From assembly GCA_015062005.1 (NCBI GenBank), contig SUVL01000015.1, positions 1 through 64,000 on the forward strand: 64,000 nt of DNA, given 5' to 3'. This document shows, piece by piece, positions 1 through 7,434 of this stretch. A program made the translations under genes and the position numbers. Within the stretch, counting starts at the first letter, position 1, and every line of letters starts with the position of its first letter. The DNA comes from Akkermansiaceae bacterium (GTDB lineage: Bacteria > Verrucomicrobiota > Verrucomicrobiia > Verrucomicrobiales > Akkermansiaceae). The notes under the pieces are model-generated. The model did no database searches and was not told where the DNA came from. It saw only the letters and a list, made by a program, of their open reading frames with translations.

Positions 1-1452
1 GTCGCGCACGAAGTCCTGGGCCAGGTAGCCGTAGCTTTCCTCGCCGCCGAAGATGAAGTACTTGCTGTGCTCCAGGCGCAGGGCGCGGGTCTGGGCCTCG
101 GTCATGGAGCGGTAGCCCTGGCGCAGCCCGGCGGGGATGGCCTGCTCATACTTGCCGAGCTTGGCGGCAATGTACTTGAAGCCGGTGAGCACGTTCACGG
201 TGGAAATACCGAAGGAGGAGGCGATGGCATCCTGCAGCGGGCTGGTCACGAAGGTCTTGACCATCACGGCGTGGTCGATGTTCTGCGGGGTGATGATACC
301 CAGCTCGATGGCGCTCATGCAGCGGTACCAGGCCAGCAGGGAACCGATCTGGTTGCCGGTGAGCAGCTGCATCTTGCCGGTGGCGGTGTCGCGCACGGCA
401 ATACCCATGCGGTCGCTGTCCGGGTCGGTCGCGATGACCAGGTCTGCCTGCTCGGCATCTGCCTGGGCGATGGCCATATCCAGCGCGGGCGCATTTTCCG
501 GGTTCGGGCTGGCCACGGTGGGGAAGCGGCCGTCGAGCGTGTCCTGCTCGGCCACGGTGCTCACGTTGCAGCCCACCTGCTTCAGGATGGGCACGATGCA
601 GCGGCCGCCGGTGCCGTGCAGGTTGGTGTATACCACCTTGGCCGAGGCCTTGGCGAACACATCCGGGCGCAGCACGATGCCCTTGAGCTTCTCGATGTAG
701 ATGGCATCGAACTCCGGCCCCAGAATGCGCAGGGTGCCCTGCTGGTCGGCGGGCAGTGGTTCGTATGCATCGGTGGTCAGGGCGTTCACCTCGGCAATCA
801 CCGCCTTATCGTGCGGGGCGATGAGCTGGGCGCCGTCGTTGAAGTAGGCCTTGAAGCCGTTGTCGTGGCTGGGGTTGTGGGAGGCGGTGAGCACCACGCC
901 GGTGTCGGCGTTCAGTTCGCGGATGGCGAAGGAAACCTCCGGGGTGGAGCAAGGGCCGTCGAACAGGGCGCAGTCGCAGCCCAGGTCAGTGGCAATCCTG
1001 GCGCAGAACTCGGCAAAGTCGCGGGAGAAGTGGCGGGTATCGTGCCCGACCACGATGACCGGCTTGCGGCCCGTGCCCTCGGCTTCCACGAAGCGGCGCA
1101 CATAGGTGATGAGCCCGCGCATGGCGCGGCCCACGTTGAAATAGTTCATGCTGGCGGTGCCCACGCAGGGGAACTCGGGGCGGCCGTTCACGCCGCCTTT
1201 GCCCTGCTCAGCCTCGGTAACCACGGTGCCGATGGTGCGGCCACGCAGGCCACCCGTGCCGAACGCCAGGGTCTTGAAGAATCGGTTGTTGAGCTCGGCC
1301 CATTCGCCGGCAGCCACCAGCTGTTCAATCGCGGCAGGAACCACCGGATCCTGCGTGCCGCCGGTCAGCAGCTCAATGTTCTCCAGGGAGGATTCCAGCA
1401 GCTTGCCTTCGGCCACTGCCTGCTTCAGCGCATCAAGAATCGTTGCATTCAT
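1..1452 (-). CDS. Phosphohexomutase (phosphoglucomutase/phosphomannomutase type), 3' end outside window
   Basis: This gene encodes an alpha-D-phosphohexomutase that interconverts hexose 6- and 1-phosphates, feeding glycogen and cell-wall sugar synthesis. Translating the minus strand gives 484 codons without a stop before the window edge. The active-site motif TASHNPS is present, with the phosphoserine at about residue 191, as is the metal-binding motif ATDPDSDRMG and the sugar-binding GGEESYG near the edge. The N-terminal arginine loop (FGTGGLRG) fits the PgcA/PGM2-like branch of about 580-600 residues, so roughly 100 residues are missing. Start ATG is at 1452; an in-frame ATG at 1464 is an alternative. 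Substrate preference (glucose or mannose) cannot be read from the sequence. Confidence 0.93.
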   Translation of the reverse strand, partial: MNATILDALKQAVAEGKLLESSLENIELLTGGTQDPVVPAAIEQLVAAGEWAELNNRFFKTLAFGTGGLRGRTIGTVVTEAEQGKGGVNGRPEFPCVGTASMNYFNVGRAMRGLITYVRRFVEAEGTGRKPVIVVGHDTRHFSRDFAEFCARIATDLGCDCALFDGPCSTPEVSFAIRELNADTGVVLTASHNPSHDNGFKAYFNDGAQLIAPHDKAVIAEVNALTTDAYEPLPADQQGTLRILGPEFDAIYIEKLKGIVLRPDVFAKASAKVVYTNLHGTGGRCIVPILKQVGCNVSTVAEQDTLDGRFPTVASPNPENAPALDMAIAQADAEQADLVIATDPDSDRMGIAVRDTATGKMQLLTGNQIGSLLAWYRCMSAIELGIITPQNIDHAVMVKTFVTSPLQDAIASSFGISTVNVLTGFKYIAAKLGKYEQAIPAGLRQGYRSMTEAQTRALRLEHSKYFIFGGEESYGYLAQDFVRD

Positions 1453-1510
1453 ACTTGCGCGCATTATATCGCGCGCCCGTCCATTTGGCAAGTCCGTACT
1501 GCGTCTGGCA

Positions 1511-1636
1511 TTATAATCCCAACCCCTGGCGCATTCCGGCAATATCGGCTGGCTGACCGAACCAGTGTTCGAAGGCGATGGCGCCTTGCCAGAGGAGCAT
1601 TCCCTGGCCGGTGGCATTCATGATGAGGTCTGCCTC
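1511..1636 (-). pseudogene. aroE: aroE (shikimate dehydrogenase) C-terminal remnant
   Basis: Only about the last 40 codons of a shikimate 5-dehydrogenase remain. The minus-strand reading contains GQGMLLWQGAIAFEHWFG, the typical AroE C-terminal helix (GMLxxQGAxAFExWxG), and ends in TAA at 1511-1513. Upstream in frame the similarity stops and a TAA lies at 1640-1642. AroE is normally about 270-290 residues, so the NADP-binding and substrate domains are gone. No N-terminal half is visible on the far side of the insertion sequence at 1810-3279, so this is a deletion or rearrangement, not a simple insertion. Confidence 0.8.
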
Positions 1637-1639
1637 AGT

Positions 1640-1809
1640 TTAGTGAGATTTGGAAGGTGAAATTGATAACAACGACAGAAGCCGGTCGAGTTTTTTGAAT
1701 GCCTGACATGCAACCAGAGCATAATACAGAAGTTTAAGCAAATCTTGACAAAGCGAGGGAAAATTAATTTGGGCGCGCGCCCAAGACAGGGGTAACAAAA
1801 AAGTACCAC
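1640..1809. other. Non-coding segment between the aroE remnant and the insertion sequence
   Basis: This A+T-rich stretch has no convincing gene. A 65-codon minus-strand frame crosses into the IS terminus and has no recognisable motif. A perfect 16-bp palindrome, TTGGGCGCGCGCCCAA, lies near 1769-1784. The segment could be debris from an earlier insertion. Confidence 0.4.
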
Positions 1810-1876
1810 CACATAGGTAACACAAGTTCCAGGACATAGGTTACACTTTTGGATAGACATGTGGCATAATCTCATT

Positions 1877-3094
1877 ATGCCATGGAACACCAAGAGTAGT
1901 AATCAAATGAGAATCGAATTCATAAAGCTTGTAAGTCAGCCGGAGATGTCCATGGCTGAAGCGTGCCGGTTGTATAACATCAGTCGAAAAACAGGATACA
2001 AATGGCTCAGAAGATATGAAAAAGAGGGTGATTCAGGGTTGGTGGATCAAAGCCGGCGGCCTGTAAATCAACCAACTAAGCTATCTGAGAAGGTTCTGTT
2101 ACGCATAGTCAGCATACGTGTCGCTCACAAGCATTGGGGAGCTGATAAAATACGCGCCATTTTGAAAAGAGAACACTTTTCTCCGCTGCCCGGACGCACG
2201 ACCATTCATCGAGTATTGAGGCAGGCTGGCCTTATCAACCTGCGCCGTAAGCGCATAGCCAGACTTGATAATTTGCGTCTTGTTCAAGATGGGGGGCCTG
2301 ACCTGCAGGTTAATGATGAATGGACAATTGATTTTAAGGGATGGTGGAGGTCAAAGGATGGGGAAAGAAAGTGTTACCCTTTGACAATACGAGACGCAAA
2401 AAGCCGTTTCATCCTAGGGGTAACACTCCTTTCTGACTCAAAGGAAGAGAGCGTCCGACAAGCCATGATAAAGGTATTTGAGCGTTACGGATTACCAAAA
2501 TCAATACGAAGCGATAATGGCTCACCTTTTGCATGTACTCAGGCATTACTTGGGTTAAGCAAGCTGTCCGCATGGTGGATCAGGCTGGGCATAGAGCCAA
2601 ATCGCGGACGAGTGGGGTGTCCCCAGGATAATGGGGCCCATGAACGGATGCACAAGGATATGAAAAGTGAATTGCAGGCAGAAAGGGCAGATACTCAAAC
2701 AGAGATGGATGAATGGGTGCATGAGTTTAATACCATACGACCGCATCAGGCATTGAACGGGGACACTCCAGCCCAACACTACCGAAAAAGCCCCCGGGTT
2801 TATACAAACAGTCTTGTGGACTATGACTATGGTAATATGCCAACGAGAAAGATAGACAAGCATGGTGATCTGAAATGGCACAGCATGGACTACTTCCTCT
2901 CGGAGGCTTTGAGAGGGGAAAGAATAGGGCTTAAAAGCATAGGCAAGAGACGATATGAAGCATGGTTTTGCGAACACATGCTAGGCATTATAGATGAGGA
3001 AGCTGAAACATTTACGCCTCAATTAGCAAAAGGCTGCAGGCAGAGAATCATCCAAGCCAGACGTAAACAAAAAGCCTACATCAAAGAGTTTTAA
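1877..3094 (+). CDS. IS481-family DDE transposase
   Basis: This transposase has an N-terminal helix-turn-helix (AEACRLYNISRKTGYKWLRRY, about residues 28-50) followed by an rve integrase core. The DDE residues sit in EWTIDFKGW (about D152), RSDNGSPF (about D212) and GAHERMHKD (about E255), and the family motif FNTIRPHQAL follows. Length is 405 residues. Start at 1877 gives MPWNTKSS, matching the MPW start typical of the family; an ATG at 1859 would add six residues but lies almost inside the terminal repeat. The frame is intact, so the element may still be active. Confidence 0.93.
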   Translation: MPWNTKSSNQMRIEFIKLVSQPEMSMAEACRLYNISRKTGYKWLRRYEKEGDSGLVDQSRRPVNQPTKLSEKVLLRIVSIRVAHKHWGADKIRAILKREHFSPLPGRTTIHRVLRQAGLINLRRKRIARLDNLRLVQDGGPDLQVNDEWTIDFKGWWRSKDGERKCYPLTIRDAKSRFILGVTLLSDSKEESVRQAMIKVFERYGLPKSIRSDNGSPFACTQALLGLSKLSAWWIRLGIEPNRGRVGCPQDNGAHERMHKDMKSELQAERADTQTEMDEWVHEFNTIRPHQALNGDTPAQHYRKSPRVYTNSLVDYDYGNMPTRKIDKHGDLKWHSMDYFLSEALRGERIGLKSIGKRRYEAWFCEHMLGIIDEEAETFTPQLAKGCRQRIIQARRKQKAYIKEF

Positions 3095-3118
3095 CGCCGT
3101 CACCCCCCATCGGCGCTC

Positions 3119-3186
3119 CGCGCGGCGGCTTTGCGCCTCCGCACCTCGCCCTTCGGGCTCGTGCTACGGCACAAAGCCGCCGCGCG
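3119..3186. repeat. Large perfect hairpin inside the IS 3' region
   Basis: A 15-bp perfect stem pairs 3119-3133 (CGCGCGGCGGCTTTG) with 3172-3186, with an inner GCCC/GGGC hairpin in the loop. It lies between the transposase stop and the right terminal repeat and is far more GC-rich than the transposase. It has no U-tract, so it could block read-through into or out of the element, or be an inserted palindrome. Confidence 0.7.
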
Positions 3187-3290
3187 GTACATTAGACTTG
3201 CATCATAGCAAATATAATGATACAAAACTCACGCGCAAAAGTGTAACCTATGTAGTTGAACTAAAGTGTTACCTATGTGAGTGGCGCGCC

Positions 3291-3330
3291 GTTTAGGAAG
3301 AAGCCCCCCCCCTGATTGAAAAATCCGGAA
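3291..3330. repeat. Short copy of a sequence shared with the 37.8-kb hairpin element
   Basis: The stretch TTTAGGAAGAAGCCCC, then CTGATTGA and AAAT, recurs inside the left part of the element at 37792-38058 (about 37838-37868). Here the middle is a run of nine C. It abuts the right end of the insertion sequence, which suggests a junction between mobile or repetitive segments. Confidence 0.5.
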
Positions 3331-3374
3331 CTGGCGAGCCGCAGGCGCGTAGTTATCATGCGCAGCCGGGGGCT

Positions 3375-3788
3375 TTATGGCAGCAGTCCGCACTCCCGAA
3401 GCTCTTTTGCCAGGTCTTGCACTTCTTCCAGGGGGAGCAAATCGGAGCTGATTTTCATGCTGACCGTTCCGGCTTGCAGATGAATGCAGCAACTGGCGGT
3501 GCCCTGGTTGCTGGTTTCGGTGATGCTGGCGTTGCTTAAATCGGCCCAGCGTATGGCTGTGGTGCCGGTCAGGCTGCGGCGGGTGATTCCTTCGCTCGTG
3601 ACGGTGTAGCGCAGCGCGGCGTAGTGCGCGGCCCAGAGCGGAGTGCAAACGGCTGCAAGGATGGCCACCACCTGCTGCCAGAGTTCATCTTTGCAGCAGA
3701 GTACATAGGCGGCAGACCCCAATACCAGAACTGCGGCTCCAATGTAGAGCTGGGCATTGGCACAGCGGATGATGCGGAATTCAGGCAT
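3375..3788 (-). CDS. Small two-TM membrane protein with PH-like C-terminal part
   Basis: This 137-residue protein is not recognised as a named family. Two hydrophobic segments at about residues 13-31 and 37-56 (VVAILAAVCTPLWAAHYAAL) are followed by a soluble part reading LRYTVTSEGITRRSLTGTTAIRWADLSN. That pattern resembles the bacterial PH-like domains found after a TM pair (DUF304/YdbT-like): Y-T-V-T-x-x-G-I followed by I-x-W-x-D-L. The gene is oriented like the L,D-transpeptidase gene downstream of it. Confidence 0.6.
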   Translation of the reverse strand: MPEFRIIRCANAQLYIGAAVLVLGSAAYVLCCKDELWQQVVAILAAVCTPLWAAHYAALRYTVTSEGITRRSLTGTTAIRWADLSNASITETSNQGTASCCIHLQAGTVSMKISSDLLPLEEVQDLAKELRECGLLP

Positions 3789-3838
3789 GGTGGGTCAGTA
3801 GATAAGCAGCCCTGCCGGGGGGGCAGGGCTGGGGAAAA

Positions 3839-4684
3839 TCAGGCCTGGAAGTGAGCTTCGGCAGAGTTGGCCGGCACAATCTTGATTTGCGTGGGTGCAA
3901 TGTTGTCCGTGTAGTCATTGCCGGGCTTCGGGCGGTATTTCACATCGATGGGCTTCACGAAGCCGCCGCGGTAGTAGTCCTCGACCGCGCGGGTGATGTA
4001 GACCGGAAGCTGCAGAACTGAGTGCTGATAAAATTTCCTGGCCACATGGTTCTGGGTGCGGACGCAGCCGTGAGAGAGTCTCTTGCCAGCCACCACCTTG
4101 CCGGTGTGCAGGCCTACGCCATCCGGGGTGAAGCGGTGCCAGTAGGGCATGCCGGCGCCTTGGAAGGTCTGGCCTTCGGGCAGGCCGTGGGCCAGGTCGG
4201 CGTTACCGTTGGTCACCTTGCCGTTGGCATCAATGAACTTACCGTAGCGGCTGGACTTGTGGTCCTCGTTCTTCTCGATGATGCGGAATACGCCGGTGGG
4301 GGTTTCGTGGCCATTGGTGCCGGTCGAGACGGCCCAGTCCATAGCCACCTTGCCGTTCACGTACAGGCGGGCACGCTGCTGGGGAATGCAGATGACCAGC
4401 TTGGAGTTGGCGCGGGTTACCTGCATGAGCAGGGCGTCATTCGCCCAGTGTTCCAGGGTGAGGGGGTACTCGCGCTGCGCGGCAAAGTGCTCGTGTGTGC
4501 CGACGGGGTAGGTGTTCACATAGGTGGGCAGATCCTTGCCTGGCAAGTCGAGCGGGTTCGGCAGCTGGGCGGGTATGATGGGTTGAACCGGCAGCTGGAC
4601 GGCTGGTGCCGGGTCATAGAACGTCTGGGTCGAACATGCAGTGAGGAGAACTGCGCTTGCTGTGAGTAAAAAAATGCGTTTCAT
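3839..4684 (-). CDS. L,D-transpeptidase (YkuD) lipoprotein
   Basis: This 281-residue lipoprotein (signal MKRIFLLTASAVLLTAC, lipobox LTAC) carries a YkuD catalytic domain. The active-site motif SHGCVR, catalytic Cys at about residue 205, follows the upstream histidine in GVGLHTG. Family members form 3-3 peptidoglycan cross-links or attach proteins to peptide stems, in the periplasm. The upstream LysM lipoprotein gene stops two bases before this start, so the two are translationally close and plausibly act together on the wall. The YkuD fold is clear; the exact reaction is inferred. Confidence 0.92.
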   Translation of the reverse strand: MKRIFLLTASAVLLTACSTQTFYDPAPAVQLPVQPIIPAQLPNPLDLPGKDLPTYVNTYPVGTHEHFAAQREYPLTLEHWANDALLMQVTRANSKLVICIPQQRARLYVNGKVAMDWAVSTGTNGHETPTGVFRIIEKNEDHKSSRYGKFIDANGKVTNGNADLAHGLPEGQTFQGAGMPYWHRFTPDGVGLHTGKVVAGKRLSHGCVRTQNHVARKFYQHSVLQLPVYITRAVEDYYRGGFVKPIDVKYRPKPGNDYTDNIAPTQIKIVPANSAEAHFQA

Positions 4685-4686
4685 GG

Positions 4687-5454
4687 TTATTGGGCTTTGG
4701 GTATTTGCAGGATGGCACCCACCCTGATGGTGTTGGCGGTTTCCAGGGTGAGCCCGTTGGCCTGCATGAGCGCAGACGGGGCAACCCCGAATTTTCTGGA
4801 AATCTTGTAGATGGTATCGCCCGCCTGCACGGTGTATGTGCCAGCCGCTGCGGGGAGGGGGGCGGGCTGGGGCGCAGCTGTGCTTGTCTGCACCGGTGCG
4901 GGCTGGGGTGTTGCTTGTGTGGCAGCGGGGGCAGGGGCTGCCGGAGCTTGTGTGGTGACGGGCAGTTTCAGCTCCTGCTTGATTTTCAGGGGAACCTCAG
5001 CGCTGGCCATGCCATTGTGCGCTACCAGCGCTTTGACGCTGGTGCCGTACCGCCGGGCAATGGCTGATAGTGTATCGCCGGGTTGTACGATGTGGATACC
5101 CGGCTTGTTCTGTGCTATCTGCGGTTTGCGGCGCGGAGCGGGTGCAGGCGGGGCGGTGGTGGCGGGCTGCTGCTGGGCTGCCACCTGTTTCGGCGGGGTG
5201 GGCTGGGGTGCCGGGGGCTGCTGGGTTTCGGGCTCGTCCTTGGGAATGGAGGCCAGCGGTACCCTTGCCGGTGCCGGGGCGCTCCGGTAGTAGCCGCTGC
5301 CGCCGGATTCGATGATGACGTCGTCCTCCATGACGGGAGCTGCGGCATCTTTCCACCAGGTGAAATCGAGCTGACCATCCTTCACCGCGCAGGAATTGAG
5401 CCCGAGCGCGGTGAAGGTGGGCAGGAGAATGAGATGCTTCGCGCGGAGAGACAT
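4687..5454 (-). CDS. LysM-repeat lipoprotein
   Basis: This 255-residue protein has a lipobox-type signal (FTALGLNSC), a Pro/Ala/Gln-rich linker and two LysM domains, beginning IHIVQPGDTLSAIARRYG and YTVQAGDTIYKISRKFG. LysM binds N-acetylglucosamine polymers, so the protein probably tethers the outer membrane to, or scaffolds, peptidoglycan. It is followed at 2 nt by the YkuD L,D-transpeptidase gene. No catalytic domain is present. Confidence 0.88.
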   Translation of the reverse strand: MSLRAKHLILLPTFTALGLNSCAVKDGQLDFTWWKDAAAPVMEDDVIIESGGSGYYRSAPAPARVPLASIPKDEPETQQPPAPQPTPPKQVAAQQQPATTAPPAPAPRRKPQIAQNKPGIHIVQPGDTLSAIARRYGTSVKALVAHNGMASAEVPLKIKQELKLPVTTQAPAAPAPAATQATPQPAPVQTSTAAPQPAPLPAAAGTYTVQAGDTIYKISRKFGVAPSALMQANGLTLETANTIRVGAILQIPKAQ

Positions 5455-5484
5455 AACGCGTAGGCTGAAGGGTTGCCAGTGGGA

Positions 5485-6396
5485 TTAACGGCGGCTCTTC
5501 TTGCTCGTCTTCTTATTTTTATTGGTTTTCTTGGAGACTGTGGAAGTCTTGCCAGGAATGGTAATCTTGGCGCCGGGGCGCACCTTGCTGGCCTGGGCCA
5601 TGGTCATGTTGTTGGCCTTGAGCAGGGCGGCCAGGGATACGCCGTGGCGGGCTGCTACCTTGGACAGCATGTCTCCCTTCTTGACCACATAGGTCGTGGT
5701 GGTGGGTGTGGCCTTCTTCTTGCCAGCCTTGTATCCCTTGGGCGTGAAGCGCACCTTGATGGTCTGCCCGGGGTGGATGATATCGCCCTTGATGCCGGAA
5801 TCCTTGCGGATCTGGGCAATGGTGGTGTTACTGCGCTTGGCGATTTCATACAGATTGTCGCCGGGGCGTACCTTGTAGACCACCAGGGTGGGTTCGCTCA
5901 CCTTCTTCACCTTCTTCTTGTCCACCTTCTTCTTCTGCGACTTGGTGGTGGAGGCTACAGGCTTGGGCTTCTTAGGCGCGGCGGGGCTGGATGCCGCGGC
6001 TACCGCCTGACTTGTGGCAGGAGCCGTTTCTCCGGCAGTGGCCGGCATGGCGTAGGGGTCATAATCATCGCTCACGTGGGAGTCGACCACTGTGTCGTCA
6101 TGCGCGACGGCAGGCTGGTTCTGGCGGGAGATTCCATCTGATACGGACAGGGATTCACCCGGCTCAGGGGTGGCAAAGTGGTTGCGGTCTACCTCGGGAG
6201 TACGCTCGCCAGCCGGAATCTGGTAACTGTCGTCGCCTTCAAGCACCCAGGGCGGCAGTTCGCTGTCGCCCACAGCCAATTCACTCATGGGCATTGCTTC
6301 TTCATAGCCCAAGGTGTCCGTGTTGTTATGACTGCAGGAAGAAAGGGCCACCAGCACGCTGGCCCCCAGACCGATTATCGAAAGGGTTTTCTTCAT
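5485..6396 (-). CDS. LysM-repeat lipoprotein, Lys-rich
   Basis: This protein of about 303 residues starts MKKTLSIIGLGASVLVAL and has lipobox LSSC. A low-complexity middle carries several Lys-rich blocks (KKKVDKKKVKK) and two LysM domains follow (VYKVRPGDNLYEIAKRS and TYVVKKGDMLSKVAARHG). It ends in a very basic tail (KKTNKNKKTSKKSRR) that could bind anionic wall polymers. ATG 6396 was chosen because it opens the lipoprotein signal and lies 9 nt below a -10 box. Upstream in-frame starts would lie inside the promoter. Confidence 0.88.
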   Translation of the reverse strand: MKKTLSIIGLGASVLVALSSCSHNNTDTLGYEEAMPMSELAVGDSELPPWVLEGDDSYQIPAGERTPEVDRNHFATPEPGESLSVSDGISRQNQPAVAHDDTVVDSHVSDDYDPYAMPATAGETAPATSQAVAAASSPAAPKKPKPVASTTKSQKKKVDKKKVKKVSEPTLVVYKVRPGDNLYEIAKRSNTTIAQIRKDSGIKGDIIHPGQTIKVRFTPKGYKAGKKKATPTTTTYVVKKGDMLSKVAARHGVSLAALLKANNMTMAQASKVRPGAKITIPGKTSTVSKKTNKNKKTSKKSRR

Positions 6397-6405
6397 ACGC
6401 GACAT

Positions 6406-6434
6406 ACCGTACCAGAGCCGGGGGCGGAAAGCAA
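6406..6434 (-). promoter_or_regulatory. Promoter of the LysM lipoprotein gene
   Basis: Minus-strand boxes TTGCTT (6429-6434) and TACGGT (6406-6411) are separated by 17 nt. Only 9 nt lie between the -10 box and the ATG at 6396, so the transcript should be leaderless or nearly so. Confidence 0.6.
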
Positions 6435-6495
6435 GCTTTTTTCGTGCTCGCACGCGCGCGTTTTGCAGGCATTGCGTCATTTGTGCAGAATTGTG

Positions 6496-6524
6496 TTTAC
6501 TTAGGGGCGTCGCTGTGGTAGCTT
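6496..6524 (+). promoter_or_regulatory. Promoter of the rubrerythrin gene
   Basis: TTTACT (6496-6501) and TAGCTT (6519-6524) are separated by 17 nt. A leader of about 50 nt follows before the ATG at 6580. Confidence 0.5.
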
Positions 6525-6579
6525 ATGGATACTGGCTCTGCTGAGTTGGAGCAGGAAATCTAACACGACACAACATATC

Positions 6580-7119
6580 ATGAATCTGGAAGGAACTAAG
6601 ACAGCTGCAAACCTGGCTACCGCTTTTGCCGGTGAGTCCCAGGCGCACACCAAGTATCTCTACTACGCATCCAAGGCCAAGAAGGACGGTTACGTGCAGA
6701 TTGCCGAGCTGTTTGAGGAGACGGCCCGCAACGAGAAGGAGCACGCCAAGCTCTGGTTCAAGGCTCTGCACAATGGCGGCATCCCCTCCACCATGGAGAA
6801 TCTGAAGGACGCAGCTGATGGCGAGAACTATGAGTGGAAGGACATGTACGCCACCTTTGCCAAGGAAGCCCGCGAGGAAGGCTTCGAGGAGCTGGCCGTG
6901 CTGTTCGACGGCGTGGCAGCTGTGGAGAAGCACCACGAGGAGCGCTACCGCAAGCTGCTGGCCAACATTGAGGGCGGCCTGGTGTTCTCCCGCGATGGCG
7001 ACCAGATCTGGCAGTGCGGCAACTGCGGCCACATCCAGATTGGCAAGAAGGCCCCGGCTATTTGCCCGGTGTGCGACCATCCCCAGTCCTACTTCCGCAT
7101 CGAGGCGGTGAACTACTAA
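6580..7119 (+). CDS. Rubrerythrin
   Basis: Rubrerythrin is a non-haem di-iron peroxidase that protects anaerobes from hydrogen peroxide in the cytoplasm. The 179-residue protein has the ferritin-like four-helix domain with its ExxH-type iron ligands ([26 protein letters not shown]). It ends in a rubredoxin-like domain with two Cys pairs (CGNCGH and CPVCDH, about residues 146-164). Length and domain order match classical rubrerythrins. It is monocistronic, with its own promoter and terminator, and fits an anaerobic gut lifestyle. Confidence 0.97.
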   Translation: MNLEGTKTAANLATAFAGESQAHTKYLYYASKAKKDGYVQIAELFEETARNEKEHAKLWFKALHNGGIPSTMENLKDAADGENYEWKDMYATFAKEAREEGFEELAVLFDGVAAVEKHHEERYRKLLANIEGGLVFSRDGDQIWQCGNCGHIQIGKKAPAICPVCDHPQSYFRIEAVNY

Positions 7120-7130
7120 TCCCTTATTCC

Positions 7131-7168
7131 TCACCCGCCGGTTGTGCGTCAATCGGCGGGTGAATTGT
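7131..7168 (+). terminator. Terminator after rubrerythrin
   Basis: An inverted repeat TCACCCGCCG / CGGCGGGTGA flanks a short loop and is followed by a T-rich run just before the next small gene. Confidence 0.7.
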
Positions 7169-7179
7169 TTTTGTGCATC

Positions 7180-7359
7180 ATGTGGCAGGCAAATAAAATC
7201 AGCATCATCATCCTGGTAATCGGCTTTGCTGCCCTTGGTGGGGCATACTGGTACCTGGCGCCGCAGGATAAGCTGCTGGCAGAGCGCGTGCTCTACACCG
7301 GCATCTGCGCCCTGCTTTTTGTGGTGGCTGTGGCCAACTGGCTCAGCCTGCGTAAATAA
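7180..7359 (+). CDS. Small two-TM membrane protein
   Basis: This 59-residue protein is not recognised. It has two hydrophobic helices, at about residues 6-24 (IIILVIGFAALGGAYWYLA) and 35-53 (VLYTGICALLFVVAVANWL), with a basic C-terminus. ATG 7180 was preferred over a possible start at 7144 because the earlier one lies within the rubrerythrin terminator hairpin. Whether it is expressed alone or by read-through is unknown. Confidence 0.55.
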   Translation: MWQANKISIIILVIGFAALGGAYWYLAPQDKLLAERVLYTGICALLFVVAVANWLSLRK

Positions 7360-7398
7360 AAAAAACGCAGCTGTGACGAGTAACTATGATATTCTCCT

Positions 7399-7428
7399 AA
7401 TAGTCAATCGTCAATAGTCAATCGTCAA
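7399..7428. repeat. Short tandem repeat between convergent genes
   Basis: The 14-nt unit AATAGTCAATCGTC occurs twice in tandem, followed by AAT, just after the small membrane protein gene and before the convergent lipoprotein gene. Confidence 0.7.
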
Positions 7429-7434
7429 TTTTAT

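Larger units (their letters stand above)
1810..3279 (+). mobile_element. IS481-type insertion sequence with long compound terminal inverted repeats
   Basis: The element is about 1.47 kb and carries one DDE transposase. Its ends are inverted repeats of about 42-44 bp: the left end (1810-1851) and the reverse complement of the right end (3236-3279) share ACATAGGTAACAC and CATAGGTTACACTTTTG, separated by a diverged 11-13 nt. Each end therefore holds two near-copies of the same roughly 12-bp word (CATAGGTWACAC), which looks like two transposase-binding sites. No target-site duplication is evident, so the exact limits are uncertain. The element sits beside a truncated aroE. Confidence 0.85.

Noticed and set aside
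67..1623. Long open frame on the plus strand opposite the phosphohexomutase gene (518 codons)
   Set aside because: It is the antisense frame of a GC-rich gene with a clear phosphohexomutase active site on the other strand; the translated plus-strand protein is His/Gly-rich with no domain.
1618..1893. Minus-strand frames of 65-91 codons beside the insertion sequence
   Set aside because: They cross the IS terminal repeat and the aroE remnant and have no recognisable domain; possibly transposon debris but not supportable as a gene.
3303..3312. Nine-C tract as a phase-variation switch
   Set aside because: The homopolymer is not inside or directly upstream of a gene start; it lies past the 3' end of the neighbouring minus-strand gene.
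7144..7179. Upstream start for the small membrane protein after rubrerythrin
   Set aside because: This start lies inside the terminator stem; ATG 7180 gives a better N-terminus.
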